Source: Nocardia sienata NBRC 100364 (GTDB lineage Bacteria; Actinomycetota; Actinomycetes; Mycobacteriales; Mycobacteriaceae). Taken from it: DNA of 64,000 bases. The position numbers and the translations under genes were made by a program. Below the pieces are notes generated by a model. That model saw only the letters and a list, made by a program, of their open reading frames with translations. It was not told where the DNA came from and ran no database searches. Where the stretch lies: assembly GCF_001613205.1 (NCBI RefSeq), contig NZ_BDBX01000024.1, forward strand, positions 1 to 64,000. Reading direction: 5' to 3'. Below are positions 51,395 through 62,737 of the stretch, piece by piece. Each line of letters opens with the position of its first letter. The first letter of the stretch is position 1.

Positions 51395-52552
51395 TCAGAC
51401 CGGATCGGTACTGATGATCTCCTCCGGGGTGCCGACCGCGAGCAGCGCGCGCCGGGTGTCGGCGATCATCTTCGCCGAACCGGCGATCTGGATCTGCCGA
51501 TCCTCCCATGCACCGAAACTGGCCACCACGGCGCCGAGGTTGCCGACCAGCCGCCGATGCATTCCGTAGGGCGCGTCCTCGGTGGGATGCGGGTACCACC
51601 ACGGGTTGGTCTTGTGCTCGCAGACCGGGACGACGGTGAGCCATGGATTGCTCTGCGAGAGCTGCCACATGTTGTCCACGTCGTACAGGTCGCAGGGGTA
51701 GACCCCGCCGATGAAGAAGTGCACGCGGGGGTTGATACCGCGCCGGCCCATCTCGATCAGCTGGGCGCGCAGCGGCGCGACACCGGTGCCCGATCCGATC
51801 ATCAGCACATCGCGGCCGCTGTCCTGATCGACCTGCAGGCCGCCGAGCGGTCCGCCGATGAGCCAGCGGTCGCCGACCTTGGTCTCGTTGACGATGGAGG
51901 GGCTCACCCACCCGCCGCGGACCTTGCGGACGTGGAATTCGATCTCGCCGTAGGGGTTCGAGGGGATGGCGGGTGAGAGGTAGCGCCACATACGTGGCCG
52001 CTGTGGGACCGAGACCGGAACGTACTGCCCGGCCAGGTAGGGGATCGGGTCGTCGGACTGCAACCGGACGATGGCGAGGTCGTCGAGGACGTGCCGGTGG
52101 CCGACCACAGTGGCCTCCCAGTAAGGCGGCGAATCATCGGAGTTGGCCCCGATGGCCATGGCGGCGGAGATGAGCAGGCAGACATCGCGCCAGCCCTCGG
52201 CGAGCTCTCTGGTCCAGTACGGGCCGTTGTAGGTCTGGAAGGCGGCGTAGAGCGCGGGGCCGGCCTGGTCGTAGTGCGCGGCCTCGACGCCGTACTTGCG
52301 GTGATCGCGGGCCAGCTGTTCGAGGAACTTCTGGGCGCGATCCCAATCCTCGAGGTGATCGAGCATGTACTGGACCGCGGTGACGATTCTCTTCGCCTGC
52401 ATATCCATGGCGGGCGGGAACAGTTCCCGCAGCCGCGGGTTCTCCGCGAACAGGTGACCGTAAAACGCGCTGACCAACCGCTCGGGACCACTCGGCGCAT
52501 CGATCACCGACTGGAAATTGGCGCGGACCAGCGCTGCCGAACGCGCATCCAC
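51395..52552 (-). CDS. type II flavohaemoglobin-like protein (Rv0385 type)
   Basis: A 385-residue protein with an N-terminal globin domain (about 1-140; LARDHRKYGVEAAHYD holds the likely haem His), an FAD domain (WRYLSPAIP) and an NAD domain (MIGSGTGVAPLRAQLIEMG). The M. tuberculosis counterpart Rv0385 is a type II flavohaemoglobin whose role differs from classical NO dioxygenase. GTG 52552 follows GGAAG. In the gap before it, GTAACCGTTAC (52594-52604) is a short palindrome. It is divergent from clpB. Confidence 0.85.
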   Translation of the reverse strand: MDARSAALVRANFQSVIDAPSGPERLVSAFYGHLFAENPRLRELFPPAMDMQAKRIVTAVQYMLDHLEDWDRAQKFLEQLARDHRKYGVEAAHYDQAGPALYAAFQTYNGPYWTRELAEGWRDVCLLISAAMAIGANSDDSPPYWEATVVGHRHVLDDLAIVRLQSDDPIPYLAGQYVPVSVPQRPRMWRYLSPAIPSNPYGEIEFHVRKVRGGWVSPSIVNETKVGDRWLIGGPLGGLQVDQDSGRDVLMIGSGTGVAPLRAQLIEMGRRGINPRVHFFIGGVYPCDLYDVDNMWQLSQSNPWLTVVPVCEHKTNPWWYPHPTEDAPYGMHRRLVGNLGAVVASFGAWEDRQIQIAGSAKMIADTRRALLAVGTPEEIISTDPV

Positions 52553-52776
52553 GGCGTGGAGCTTCCTTTCCCTGGATTCCGACCCGGAGGGACGTAACCG
52601 TTACCGGCGGTCCTTCACCCGACCAGTATCCCCGAAAAAAGAGATGATGGTGGGTGTGAAATACGGTTACCGGGTTTGGCTGATCTTGTTCGCGGGTAAC
52701 GACGCGTCGTTATGAGCCGTGACCCAGCACTTTTCTGGCAACCCGGCGGCCGGCGTCAGTCGTGGAAAAAACTGAA

Positions 52777-52797
52777 GTTGAGCGGAACAGACTCAAT
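52777..52797. promoter_or_regulatory. HspR box (HAIR) before clpB
   Basis: GTTGAGC-N7-ACTCAAT fits HAIR spacing, with five central pairs of each arm complementary. It lies 90 bp before the clpB start, within the 334-base gap 52553-52886 that has no gene. Confidence 0.75.
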
Positions 52798-52809
52798 CTT
52801 TCGGACGTT
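52784..52809 (+). promoter_or_regulatory. SigH-like promoter of clpB
   Basis: GGAACA (52784-52789) and GTT (52807-52809) are 17 bp apart. The -35 lies inside the HAIR site, so HspR binding would block this promoter. Confidence 0.6.
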
Positions 52810-52886
52810 GAATCGGGCAGGACGGCACGAGGCACCGGGACCGGTGCGGATGCCGGATGAGATATCGACTAGCAGGAAGGTGCTTC

Positions 52887-55478
<2,592 letters not shown>

Positions 55479-55490
55479 CTCCACCGACCG

Positions 55491-55519
55491 TGCGGCGCCG
55501 GCCCACCGTCGGCGCCGCA
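55491..55519 (+). terminator. terminator after clpB
   Basis: TGCGGCGCCG (55491-55500) pairs perfectly with CGGCGCCGCA (55510-55519), 13 bp after the clpB stop. Confidence 0.75.
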
Positions 55520-55658
55520 GACCGGCATCGGTCCCGGCCGACCGCGTTCGCCCGAAACCGGTTCGGCCGCGGGTCGAGCGGCCGGTGCCGGTGCGGATCG
55601 TCCGCATGTCGGCGCGCAGGGCCGGAGCGGAAGCGGAGGTGCGCTTAGTCTGGTTGGC

Positions 55659-56435
55659 ATGACCAACCCGAACGATCCCTGGGCGAGGCGGCCGGACGAC
55701 GATCCGACCCAGCACCTGGGTCAGGCGGGGGAATCGGCGACCGAGAAGCTGTCCATGGGCTACGGCCCGGCGGGTTACGGGGAGTCGACCACGGCCTATC
55801 CGGGCGACGATCCCTACGGCGGCTGGGGGGCGGGCCCGAACCCGACCCGGGAGATGCCGCTCTATCCGGGCGAGCCCTACCAGAACCAGTGGGGCGGGTA
55901 CGGGCCGCCGGGCCAGCTACCGCCGGGGCAGATGCCGCCCGAACCGCCGCGGCCGCCGAAGAAGAGCGGGGTGTGGGTCGGTATCGCGCTCGCGGTCATC
56001 GTGTTGATCGGGCTCGCCGGTATCGCCGCCGGGATGCTCTTCGGCGGTGACTCCGGCACCACGGCGAGCGACACCACGACCAGCGCTCGTCCGACGGCCC
56101 GGGGACTACCGGCCGACCCGGGTGATTCCGGTCCCGTGCTCCCCAGTCTGCCCGGTCTACCGGATATGCCCGATACCGGCGATCCCGAGACCGGTGGCAC
56201 CACCATGGGCACCATCAGTGCCAATTCCGGCGGTACGCTCACGATCAGTACACTCACCGGCGCCGAGGTCACGGTGCACACCAGCCCGTCCACTCAGGTG
56301 ATCTCGCTGGCCGGGGCCACCGTGGACGCGCTGCCGACCGGCGACCTGGTGATCGTGCAGGGTCAGAAGAGTCCGGATGGATCAATTCAGGCCGATGTCA
56401 TCATCAGCACCGCCCTCGAAGGGGGCGGACGATGA
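55659..56435 (+). CDS. membrane-anchored protein with DUF5666-like outer domain
   Basis: A 258-residue protein. A Pro/Gly/Tyr-rich cytoplasmic N-terminus (about 1-100) precedes one membrane helix (VGIALAVIVLIGLAGIAAGMLF, about 106-128). A Thr/Pro linker follows, then a beta-rich domain (TMGTISANSGGTLTISTLTGAEVTVHTSPSTQVISL) like DUF5666. Function is unknown. ATG 55659 is 7 nt after TAGTCT, suggesting a leaderless message. Confidence 0.75.
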   Translation: MTNPNDPWARRPDDDPTQHLGQAGESATEKLSMGYGPAGYGESTTAYPGDDPYGGWGAGPNPTREMPLYPGEPYQNQWGGYGPPGQLPPGQMPPEPPRPPKKSGVWVGIALAVIVLIGLAGIAAGMLFGGDSGTTASDTTTSARPTARGLPADPGDSGPVLPSLPGLPDMPDTGDPETGGTTMGTISANSGGTLTISTLTGAEVTVHTSPSTQVISLAGATVDALPTGDLVIVQGQKSPDGSIQADVIISTALEGGGR

Positions 56436-56502
56436 GAGAAAACCGCGGCGCGCAGTGTGGGTGCCCGGCATTACGCCGGGCGGGTCGATAGGCTAGGCGA
56501 CG

Positions 56503-57522
56503 ATGACGGCAATGTGGTTCGGGCTGGCGGCAATCACCCTCGCGGGTGCGATAGTGCTGCTCTACTTCGACCGGCGCCAGCGACAGCGGACCGGTCACGC
56601 GCGCCAGGTGTGGGCGAAAGCCCAGGGATACACCTATGTGTCGGTGGAACCGGCGCTCGCTTCGACGTGGCGGCGCGGTGCGCTGGCCAAGCTCGGGTAT
56701 CTGACCGCGGTGGACGTGGTGACCGGTATCCGCAAGGGCGAGAAATTCGTGCTGCTGGATCTCGAGGACTCCGCGACACTGGTCGCGGTCCGCCGGCAGA
56801 TAGGTTCGGATATCGATGTCGATATGCGGCTGAAGACGATGAACCCGCCCAAGGACGCCGACCTCGAACTCCTCGGCGCCATCGGCGACCGCGTCGTTTT
56901 CGCGACCAATCCCGAGATCGCGCGGCACGCGGTCGATCAGCGGATGGTCGCGTTCATCGAATCGCTGGCCGATACCGTGCAGATGCTGTGGAGCGAGGGC
57001 AACTGGACCCTCGGCATGCTTCCGGTCGGCACCACGGCCAAGGACTGGGAGACCGGTATCGACGCCGTCCTGCGGTTGTCGGGCCTGCTGCACGTGCTGC
57101 CGCCGGTCACCGAACCCCGCTCCGACGATGCCGAACCCGCGGCCTCGCGCCCGCGTCCCCGGATCCGCTCGGCGGAATACGACGACCGGGACGAAGACTA
57201 CGACGATTTCGCCGACGACCGCGAAGACGGTCGCTACGGGCGGCCGGTTCCCAATGTCCGGTACCGTCAGGACGATTCCGAGGATATCGACGAACCGGAC
57301 CGGCGCGACTCCGCTACCGGCGAGGCCCCGCCGCGGCGGCCGAGCCTGGCCGTGGTGCCCGATGCCCGGCCGGCGAACCGGCCCGCGCGCTCGGAGGCCG
57401 ACCGCGACTCCGGCCCGCGGGAGCGCCGGGAATCCGCCCCCGGTGACGACCAGGACCCACCCCGGCCGGGCGGTCCGTTCCACCCGGGATTCCGCCCCTA
57501 CCAGGGTCCGGTCCCGCAGTAG
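56503..57522 (+). CDS. conserved membrane protein upstream of pyrE (Rv0383c-like position)
   Basis: A 339-residue protein with one N-terminal membrane helix (MWFGLAAITLAGAIVLLYFD). A conserved cytoplasmic-type domain follows (about 30-205; KLGYLTAVDVVTGIRKGEKFVLLDLE, VVFATNPEIARHAVDQRMVAFI). A charged, disordered C-terminus of about 130 residues ends it. M. tuberculosis has one conserved exported/membrane gene at this place between clpB and pyrE. No function is known. ATG 56503 lies 8 nt after TAGGCT. Confidence 0.75.
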   Translation: MTAMWFGLAAITLAGAIVLLYFDRRQRQRTGHARQVWAKAQGYTYVSVEPALASTWRRGALAKLGYLTAVDVVTGIRKGEKFVLLDLEDSATLVAVRRQIGSDIDVDMRLKTMNPPKDADLELLGAIGDRVVFATNPEIARHAVDQRMVAFIESLADTVQMLWSEGNWTLGMLPVGTTAKDWETGIDAVLRLSGLLHVLPPVTEPRSDDAEPAASRPRPRIRSAEYDDRDEDYDDFADDREDGRYGRPVPNVRYRQDDSEDIDEPDRRDSATGEAPPRRPSLAVVPDARPANRPARSEADRDSGPRERRESAPGDDQDPPRPGGPFHPGFRPYQGPVPQ

Positions 57523-57656
57523 ATTTCCCCGATACGCACTCCGCGCGACCTGCGACAACTCTGCGCGGAGCGTCCCCGTATCCTGCTTCGCAGGGCGTCG
57601 CAGCGGGCGCCGGGACATTACTGCCGTGACTCGCCTACGTGGGCGGAAGGACACCG

Positions 57657-58205
57657 ATGATCGACCAGGCAACGACCGACCGGGACGTTTTGGCCGGACT
57701 GGTGCGCGACTTAGCCGTCGTGCACGGCAAGGTGACGCTGTCCTCGGGTAAGGAGGCCGACTACTACGTCGACCTGCGCCGGGCGACCCTGCACCACCGG
57801 GCGGGTCCGCTGATCGGCAAACTGCTACGCGACCTGGTCGCCGACTGGGAGTTCGACGCCGTCGGTGGCCTCACGATGGGGGCCGACCCGGTCGCGCTCG
57901 CGGTGATGCACGCCCCGGGTCGGCCGATCGACGCGTTCGTGGTGCGCAAGGCGGCGAAGACCCACGGGATGCAGCGGCAGATCGAGGGCCCCGATGTGGT
58001 GGGCAGACGCGTCCTGGTGGTCGAGGACACGACGACCACCGGTAATTCCCCGCTGACCGCGGTGCGGGCGCTGCGCGACGCGGGCGCGACAGTGGTGGGG
58101 GTGGCCACCGTGGTGGACCGGGAGACCGGCGCCGACCGGGTGATCGCCGACGAGGGCCTCGAGTACCGCTCCATCCTGAGCCTCGGGGACCTCGAGCTCG
58201 GCTGA
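57657..58205 (+). CDS. pyrE: orotate phosphoribosyltransferase
   Basis: A 182-residue enzyme joining orotate to PRPP in UMP synthesis. LSSGKEADYYVDLRRATLHHRAGPLIGKLL is the orotate-binding start, DAVGGLTMGADPVA the flexible part, and RVLVVEDTTTTGNSPLTAV the PRPP motif. ATG 57657 follows GGAAGGA. It sits one gene away from clpB, as in mycobacteria. Confidence 0.95.
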   Translation: MIDQATTDRDVLAGLVRDLAVVHGKVTLSSGKEADYYVDLRRATLHHRAGPLIGKLLRDLVADWEFDAVGGLTMGADPVALAVMHAPGRPIDAFVVRKAAKTHGMQRQIEGPDVVGRRVLVVEDTTTTGNSPLTAVRALRDAGATVVGVATVVDRETGADRVIADEGLEYRSILSLGDLELG

Positions 58206-58301
58206 ACACCGCTGCCGATCACGGCGGCTGTGCACCGGTCCGGCCCGCTCGGTTAGCCTGAGAATCCGACAGTACTGCAAGTGAAGGGTCGTGGAGTCGT
58301 G

Positions 58302-59357
58302 GTGAGCATTGCCGGCAAGAAGGGGCACGACAACGTAGCAATGCTCGGCATCGGTGCGTACCGGCCGACGCGCGTGGTCAGCAATGACGAAGTGTGCAAG
58401 GTCCTGGATTCCACCGATGAATGGATCTTCGAACGCAGCGGTATCCGTAACCGGCGCTGGATCAGCGGCGACGAGTCGCTGCGCTCCATCTCGGTGGCCG
58501 CGGGCCGGCGTGCCCTGCGCAACAGCGGTGTGGACCCCTCGCAGATCGGCGCCCTCATCCTGGCGACCTCCAGCTGGCCGATGCTCACCCCGCACGGCGC
58601 CCCGATCGTCGCCAGCGACCTGGGTATGAACGGTATCGCCGCCTTCGACCTGACATCGGGGTGCGGTGGCTTCGGGTACGGGCTCGGGGTCGCCGGCGAT
58701 ATGATCCGCGCCGGTTCGGCCGAGTACGTGCTGCTCATCGGGGCCGAGACCATGACCATCGGCATCGACCCGACCGATCGCGGTACGGCATTCATCTTCG
58801 GTGACGGTGCCGGTGCGGTGGTGATCGGCCCGAGCGAGGAGAACGGGATCTCCCCGACGGTCTGGGGCAGCGACGGCGAGAACGCCGAAGCGATCAAACA
58901 GGACGTCAATTTCGTCGACTACATGCAGCGGGCCCAGGACCTGCAGGGCACCGACCCCAAGGTCGAACCGGTGGGCCGGATGGCGCTACGTATGGAGGGG
59001 CCGCGGGTGTTCCGCTGGGCCGCCGTCACGCTGCCGCGGGCGCTGTCCACCGCGCTCGATGTGGCCGGGGTGTCCAAGGACGATATCGAGGTCTTCATTC
59101 CGCACCAGGCCAATGCCCGGATCAACGAGCTGATGAAGAAGAATCTGGGCCTGGCCGACGAGATCCCGATGGCGGGCGATATCGAGAACACCGGCAATAC
59201 GTCCGCGGCCTCGATCCCGCTGGCCATGGAGGAGATGCTGGCCACCGGTAAGGCCAAGGGCGGTCAGCTGGCGCTGCTGCTCGGTTTCGGCGCGGGGCTC
59301 AGCTACGCGGGTCAGGTCGTCATCCTGCCGCCGGCGCCCGCCGAGTCGAGTCTCTGA
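58302..59357 (+). CDS. 3-oxoacyl-ACP synthase III family protein (KAS III, FabH-like)
   Basis: A 351-residue thiolase-fold condensing enzyme. FDLTSGCGGFGYGL has Cys121 as nucleophile, IPHQANARINELM the His and DIENTGNTSAASIP the Asn, so the KAS III triad is complete. It may start fatty-acid chains or make a secondary metabolite or long-chain product. GTG 58302 was chosen because GGAG lies 5 nt upstream; GTG 58281 is also open. The lysoplasmalogenase gene begins one base after its stop codon. Confidence 0.87.
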   Translation: MSIAGKKGHDNVAMLGIGAYRPTRVVSNDEVCKVLDSTDEWIFERSGIRNRRWISGDESLRSISVAAGRRALRNSGVDPSQIGALILATSSWPMLTPHGAPIVASDLGMNGIAAFDLTSGCGGFGYGLGVAGDMIRAGSAEYVLLIGAETMTIGIDPTDRGTAFIFGDGAGAVVIGPSEENGISPTVWGSDGENAEAIKQDVNFVDYMQRAQDLQGTDPKVEPVGRMALRMEGPRVFRWAAVTLPRALSTALDVAGVSKDDIEVFIPHQANARINELMKKNLGLADEIPMAGDIENTGNTSAASIPLAMEEMLATGKAKGGQLALLLGFGAGLSYAGQVVILPPAPAESSL

Positions 59358-59358
59358 T

Positions 59359-60093
59359 ATGCGCCCGCTACGGGCCGGATTCCTCGCCGCCACCGCGGTG
59401 ACCGTGGCGGGTGCGCTCACCGGTCGACAGCGCTGGCAGTGGATGGCCAAACCGCTGATGATGCCGCTGCTCGCGGCCGATATCGCCACCTGCCGAGCCG
59501 ATATCCTGCCCGCCGACCGGACTCTGCTGTTGAGTTCGCTGGGGGCCGCGACCGTCGGGGATGTACTGCTCATCGACCCCGACGACGATCGCCGGCTCAT
59601 CGCCGGAGCGTCCTCGTTCGCCGTGATGCAGACCGGGTATGCCGCGCTGTGGTGGCGTCACGGCGCGCGGCCGTCCCCCGCGGTGGCGGTACCGAGGATG
59701 CTGGCCTGGGCCGGCGCCGCTGCATTGCTCCGCGCCAAGGCGCCCGCACTCGCCGCGCCGCTGAGCGCCTACGGCGCGACGCTGGGCACCGCGGCGGTAC
59801 TCGCCTCCGATCCGGCCCTGGCCGCGGACGCGGACAACGTTGCGGGGCTGAATATTCCGAATGCCGATCCGCGCAGCCGGCTCGGGGTGGGGGCGCTGCT
59901 GTTCACGGTCTCGGACGGGCTCATCGTGCTGCGGCGGCTCTTCGCGCGTGGTGAACGGTCGCGGCGGGTGATCGAAGCGGTCATCCTGGCGACCTACGGC
60001 GCCGCCCAGTTCCTGCTCGCCGACCCGGCCGCACACGAGCGCACACCGCTCGGCAACGCTGAGCCCGAACGGATTTCCGCGGGTAGCGCCTAG
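59359..60093 (+). CDS. YhhN/TMEM86 family lysoplasmalogenase-like membrane protein
   Basis: A 244-residue protein with about seven to eight short membrane helices. The conserved Asp of GAATVGDVLLI and the late LLFTVSDGLIVLRRLF are marks of the YhhN family, whose members cleave vinyl-ether lysophospholipids. That activity is only inferred here. ATG 59359 lies one base after the KAS III stop, so the two are co-translated. Confidence 0.83.
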   Translation: MRPLRAGFLAATAVTVAGALTGRQRWQWMAKPLMMPLLAADIATCRADILPADRTLLLSSLGAATVGDVLLIDPDDDRRLIAGASSFAVMQTGYAALWWRHGARPSPAVAVPRMLAWAGAAALLRAKAPALAAPLSAYGATLGTAAVLASDPALAADADNVAGLNIPNADPRSRLGVGALLFTVSDGLIVLRRLFARGERSRRVIEAVILATYGAAQFLLADPAAHERTPLGNAEPERISAGSA

Positions 60094-60116
60094 GCGCCAC
60101 CCGATATCATCCCCGC

Positions 60117-60431
60117 ATGAGCTACCCGCCGCCCGCGTACGGTTATCCGGCGTACGGTTATCCGCCACCGCCCGCTCACCCGCAGGCGATCACCGTATTG
60201 GTCCTCGGCATCGTCGGAATGATGTTCTGCCAGGTCTGCGCCCCGTTCGCGTGGGTGATGGGACGCCGGACCCTCAACGAGATCGACGCCTCCGGCGGCA
60301 CCGTCGGTGGTCGCAGCAATGTGCTGGTGGGTTACATCCTGGGAATCATCGGCTCGGTGCTGCTGATCCTGGGAGTGCTCGCGGTCATCGCCTACATCGT
60401 GTTCATCGCCATCGCGCTCGGGTCGAACTAG
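60117..60431 (+). CDS. DUF4190 small membrane protein
   Basis: A 104-residue protein. A Pro/Tyr-rich start with two AYGYP-type repeats precedes two membrane helices (ITVLVLGIVGMMFCQVCAPFAWVMG and VGYILGIIGSVLLILGVLAVIAYIVFI), with RRTLNEIDASGG between. This is the DUF4190 layout. Function is unknown. ATG 60117 is 6 nt after TATCAT, fitting a leaderless transcript. Confidence 0.85.
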   Translation: MSYPPPAYGYPAYGYPPPPAHPQAITVLVLGIVGMMFCQVCAPFAWVMGRRTLNEIDASGGTVGGRSNVLVGYILGIIGSVLLILGVLAVIAYIVFIAIALGSN

Positions 60432-60459
60432 CGCCCGAACACCCGGACGGCACCCGCAG

Positions 60460-61245
60460 TCACCAGGCGGCGGTGAGGTCCGCGTGCTGGCGGATCCAGG
60501 TATGCATGGCGATCCCCGCCGCGACTCCCGCGTTGATACTGCGAGTGGAGCCGAACTGGGCGATGGACACCGTGAGGACCGCCGCGTCCCGCGCGCTTTC
60601 GGTGATCCCCGGCCCCTCCTGCCCGAACAGCAGCAGGCAGCGTCGCGGTAGCCGGACGGTTTCCAGCGGTACCGAACCCGGGACATTGTCCACCGCGACC
60701 ACGCTCAGGTCCTCGGACCGGGCGAATTCGAGCAGGGCCTCGATATCCGGGTGGTGGGTGATGTGCTGGTAGCGGTCGGTGACCATGGCGCCGCGCCGGT
60801 TCCAGCGGCGGCGGCCGACTATGTGCACCGCCCCGGCGGCGAAAGCGTTGGCGGTACGCACGACCGTGCCGATGTTCGCGTCGTGTCCGAAGTTCTCGAT
60901 GGCGATGTGGAACGGGTGGCGGCGGCGGTCGATATCGGCCACGATCGCTTCCCGGGTCCAGTAGCGATACGCGTCGACGACATTGCGGCGGTCGCCCTCG
61001 GCGAGCAGAACCGGATCGAGCCGATCGTCCTCCGGCGGTGGCCCGTCGTGCTCGGCCGTCCACGGTCCGACCCCGTTGGGGTTCTCGCCCCATTCGGTCG
61101 GGCCGGGTCCGGGCTCGGGGTCCGGGTCGGGATCGTCGGATTCCTGTCGCGCTGCCGGCTGCGGGTCCGGGCTGGGCGCTGTGGCGACGCCGGATATCCG
61201 GAGCCGGGCGGGGCCCGGCTCGGCCCCTAGCGCTGGGTTGGTCAC
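60460..61245 (-). CDS. SpoU/TrmH family RNA 2'-O-methyltransferase (Rv0380c-like)
   Basis: A 261-residue protein. The C-terminal 165 residues form a SPOUT domain: NFGHDANIGTVVRTANAFA (motif 1), CLLLFGQEGPGITESA (motif 2) and GSTRSINAGVAAGIAMH (motif 3, the knot). The first 75-95 residues are acidic and Pro-rich and look disordered, which makes the protein longer than Rv0380c. It probably methylates a tRNA or rRNA ribose. GTG 61245 is the chosen start, without a strong Shine-Dalgarno; the frame is open to 61761. Confidence 0.83.
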   Translation of the reverse strand: MTNPALGAEPGPARLRISGVATAPSPDPQPAARQESDDPDPDPEPGPGPTEWGENPNGVGPWTAEHDGPPPEDDRLDPVLLAEGDRRNVVDAYRYWTREAIVADIDRRRHPFHIAIENFGHDANIGTVVRTANAFAAGAVHIVGRRRWNRRGAMVTDRYQHITHHPDIEALLEFARSEDLSVVAVDNVPGSVPLETVRLPRRCLLLFGQEGPGITESARDAAVLTVSIAQFGSTRSINAGVAAGIAMHTWIRQHADLTAAW

Positions 61246-61546
61246 GGCACGATCGTAGTGCGGGCGGAACGGGGTGCTGCCGGCTCGGTCCGGTCCACTC
61301 GAAACATGTTGGGGCCCGCAGGTTCTGGAGGCGAACGGTTCACTCGCCAGGTCGGAGCATTCGGGAAGTCCGCGCGACACGCCCGGCGTAAACCGGGCTT
61401 GACGATATGCTCCTACCCGTTCCTCGGGTTGTTCGGCGCTGATTCCACGAGGTCCGGACCGAATCCGGGCGGAGTCGAACGGTTGCGCGTCGAGTCGGTA
61501 ACAATTGAGCGGCGGAAAAGTCGATTCGCCTGGCAATATGGGTTTC

Positions 61547-62737
61547 ATGACCCCGCCCAGCGACGATCTCGACGTTCCCCGGCGCTGCGCCGGGCAACAG
61601 CGCAGGCCGCTGGGCGACCCCGCGACACGCTGGTCCGAGCGGGCCGACCGGGCCGAGGCCGCGATCATCTCCCGCCATCTGCGGCCGGTGTGGCTGCTGC
61701 CGGGGACCGCGCTCGGCGTGGTGGGCTGGCCGTCGATCCGGCGCGAGCGCTTCTTCTTCACCTGGCACTACTGGTGGCAGGCCCATCTGATCGATTGCGC
61801 GGTCGACGCCGCCAACCGGGCGCCGACAATCGAACGCCGCAAACGGGTGGCCGCCCTGGTCCGGTCCCACCGGCTCCGCAATATTTCCGGGTGGACCAAC
61901 CGCTACTACGACGATATGGCCTGGCTGGCCATCGCCCTGGAGCGCGCGGCCCGGATCCGCGACAACGAGGAGGCCGTCGGCGGGCTCGGCCCGCTGGAAC
62001 AGAAGCTGTACACGGCGTGGAACCCGGCGGTGGGTGGCGGCATCCCGTGGCGGGTGGGAGCGGATTTCTACAATGCTCCGGCCAATGGTCCCGCCGGTAT
62101 CGCGCTGGCGCGGCTGGGCCGCTACGAGCGGGCAGCGGAAATAGCGGGCTGGATCGACGAGACGCTGCGCGATCCGGAGACCGGTCTGATCTTCGACGGT
62201 ATCCACCTCCCCGCCCGTGAGCTGGAACGCCCGGTCTACACCTACTGCCAGGGTGTCGTGCTCGGCCTGGAAACCGAGCTCGCGGTACACACCGGCGATT
62301 ATGCGCATCTCGACCGGGTGCACCGCCTCTTGGACGCCGTGGAGGACCACCTGACCGTCGAGGGCGTGGTGCGCGGCGGTACCGGTGGGGACGGCGGCCT
62401 GTTCAACGGTATTCTCATCCGCTATCTCGCGCAGGTCGCGCTGATGCTGCCCGGGAACGAGCACGAACAAGTCGCCGACCGGCGCACGGCCGCGCGCATC
62501 GTGAAGGAGTCGGCGGCCGCGGCCTGGGAGAACCGGCTCGATGTGGAGGGCGAACCGCTTTTCGGCCACGACTGGTCCGTATCGACTCAGCTGCCCAGCG
62601 GTAGCCGCGGTGCCGGAGGGCTCACCTCCAACGGGGCGGTCAGTTCCTCCCGGGTACCCGAACGGGACCTATCGGTACAGCTGTCGGGATGGATGCTCAT
62701 GGAAGCCGCCCATATGGTCACCGCGGCCGGCCTGTAG
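61547..62737 (+). CDS. glycoside hydrolase family 76-like protein (Rv0365c-like)
   Basis: A 396-residue protein with an (alpha/alpha)6 pattern. RYYDDMAWLAIALERA has the paired Asp expected of GH76 alpha-1,6-mannanases, and FYNAPANGPAGIALARLGRY and EDHLTVEGVVRGGTGGDGGLFNGILIRYLAQ are later conserved parts. There is no signal peptide, so any mannan target would be inside the cell. ATG 61547 lies 7 nt after CAATAT; ATG 61538 is possible. Its 3' end overlaps the converging DedA gene by 69 bp. Confidence 0.83.
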   Translation: MTPPSDDLDVPRRCAGQQRRPLGDPATRWSERADRAEAAIISRHLRPVWLLPGTALGVVGWPSIRRERFFFTWHYWWQAHLIDCAVDAANRAPTIERRKRVAALVRSHRLRNISGWTNRYYDDMAWLAIALERAARIRDNEEAVGGLGPLEQKLYTAWNPAVGGGIPWRVGADFYNAPANGPAGIALARLGRYERAAEIAGWIDETLRDPETGLIFDGIHLPARELERPVYTYCQGVVLGLETELAVHTGDYAHLDRVHRLLDAVEDHLTVEGVVRGGTGGDGGLFNGILIRYLAQVALMLPGNEHEQVADRRTAARIVKESAAAAWENRLDVEGEPLFGHDWSVSTQLPSGSRGAGGLTSNGAVSSSRVPERDLSVQLSGWMLMEAAHMVTAAGL

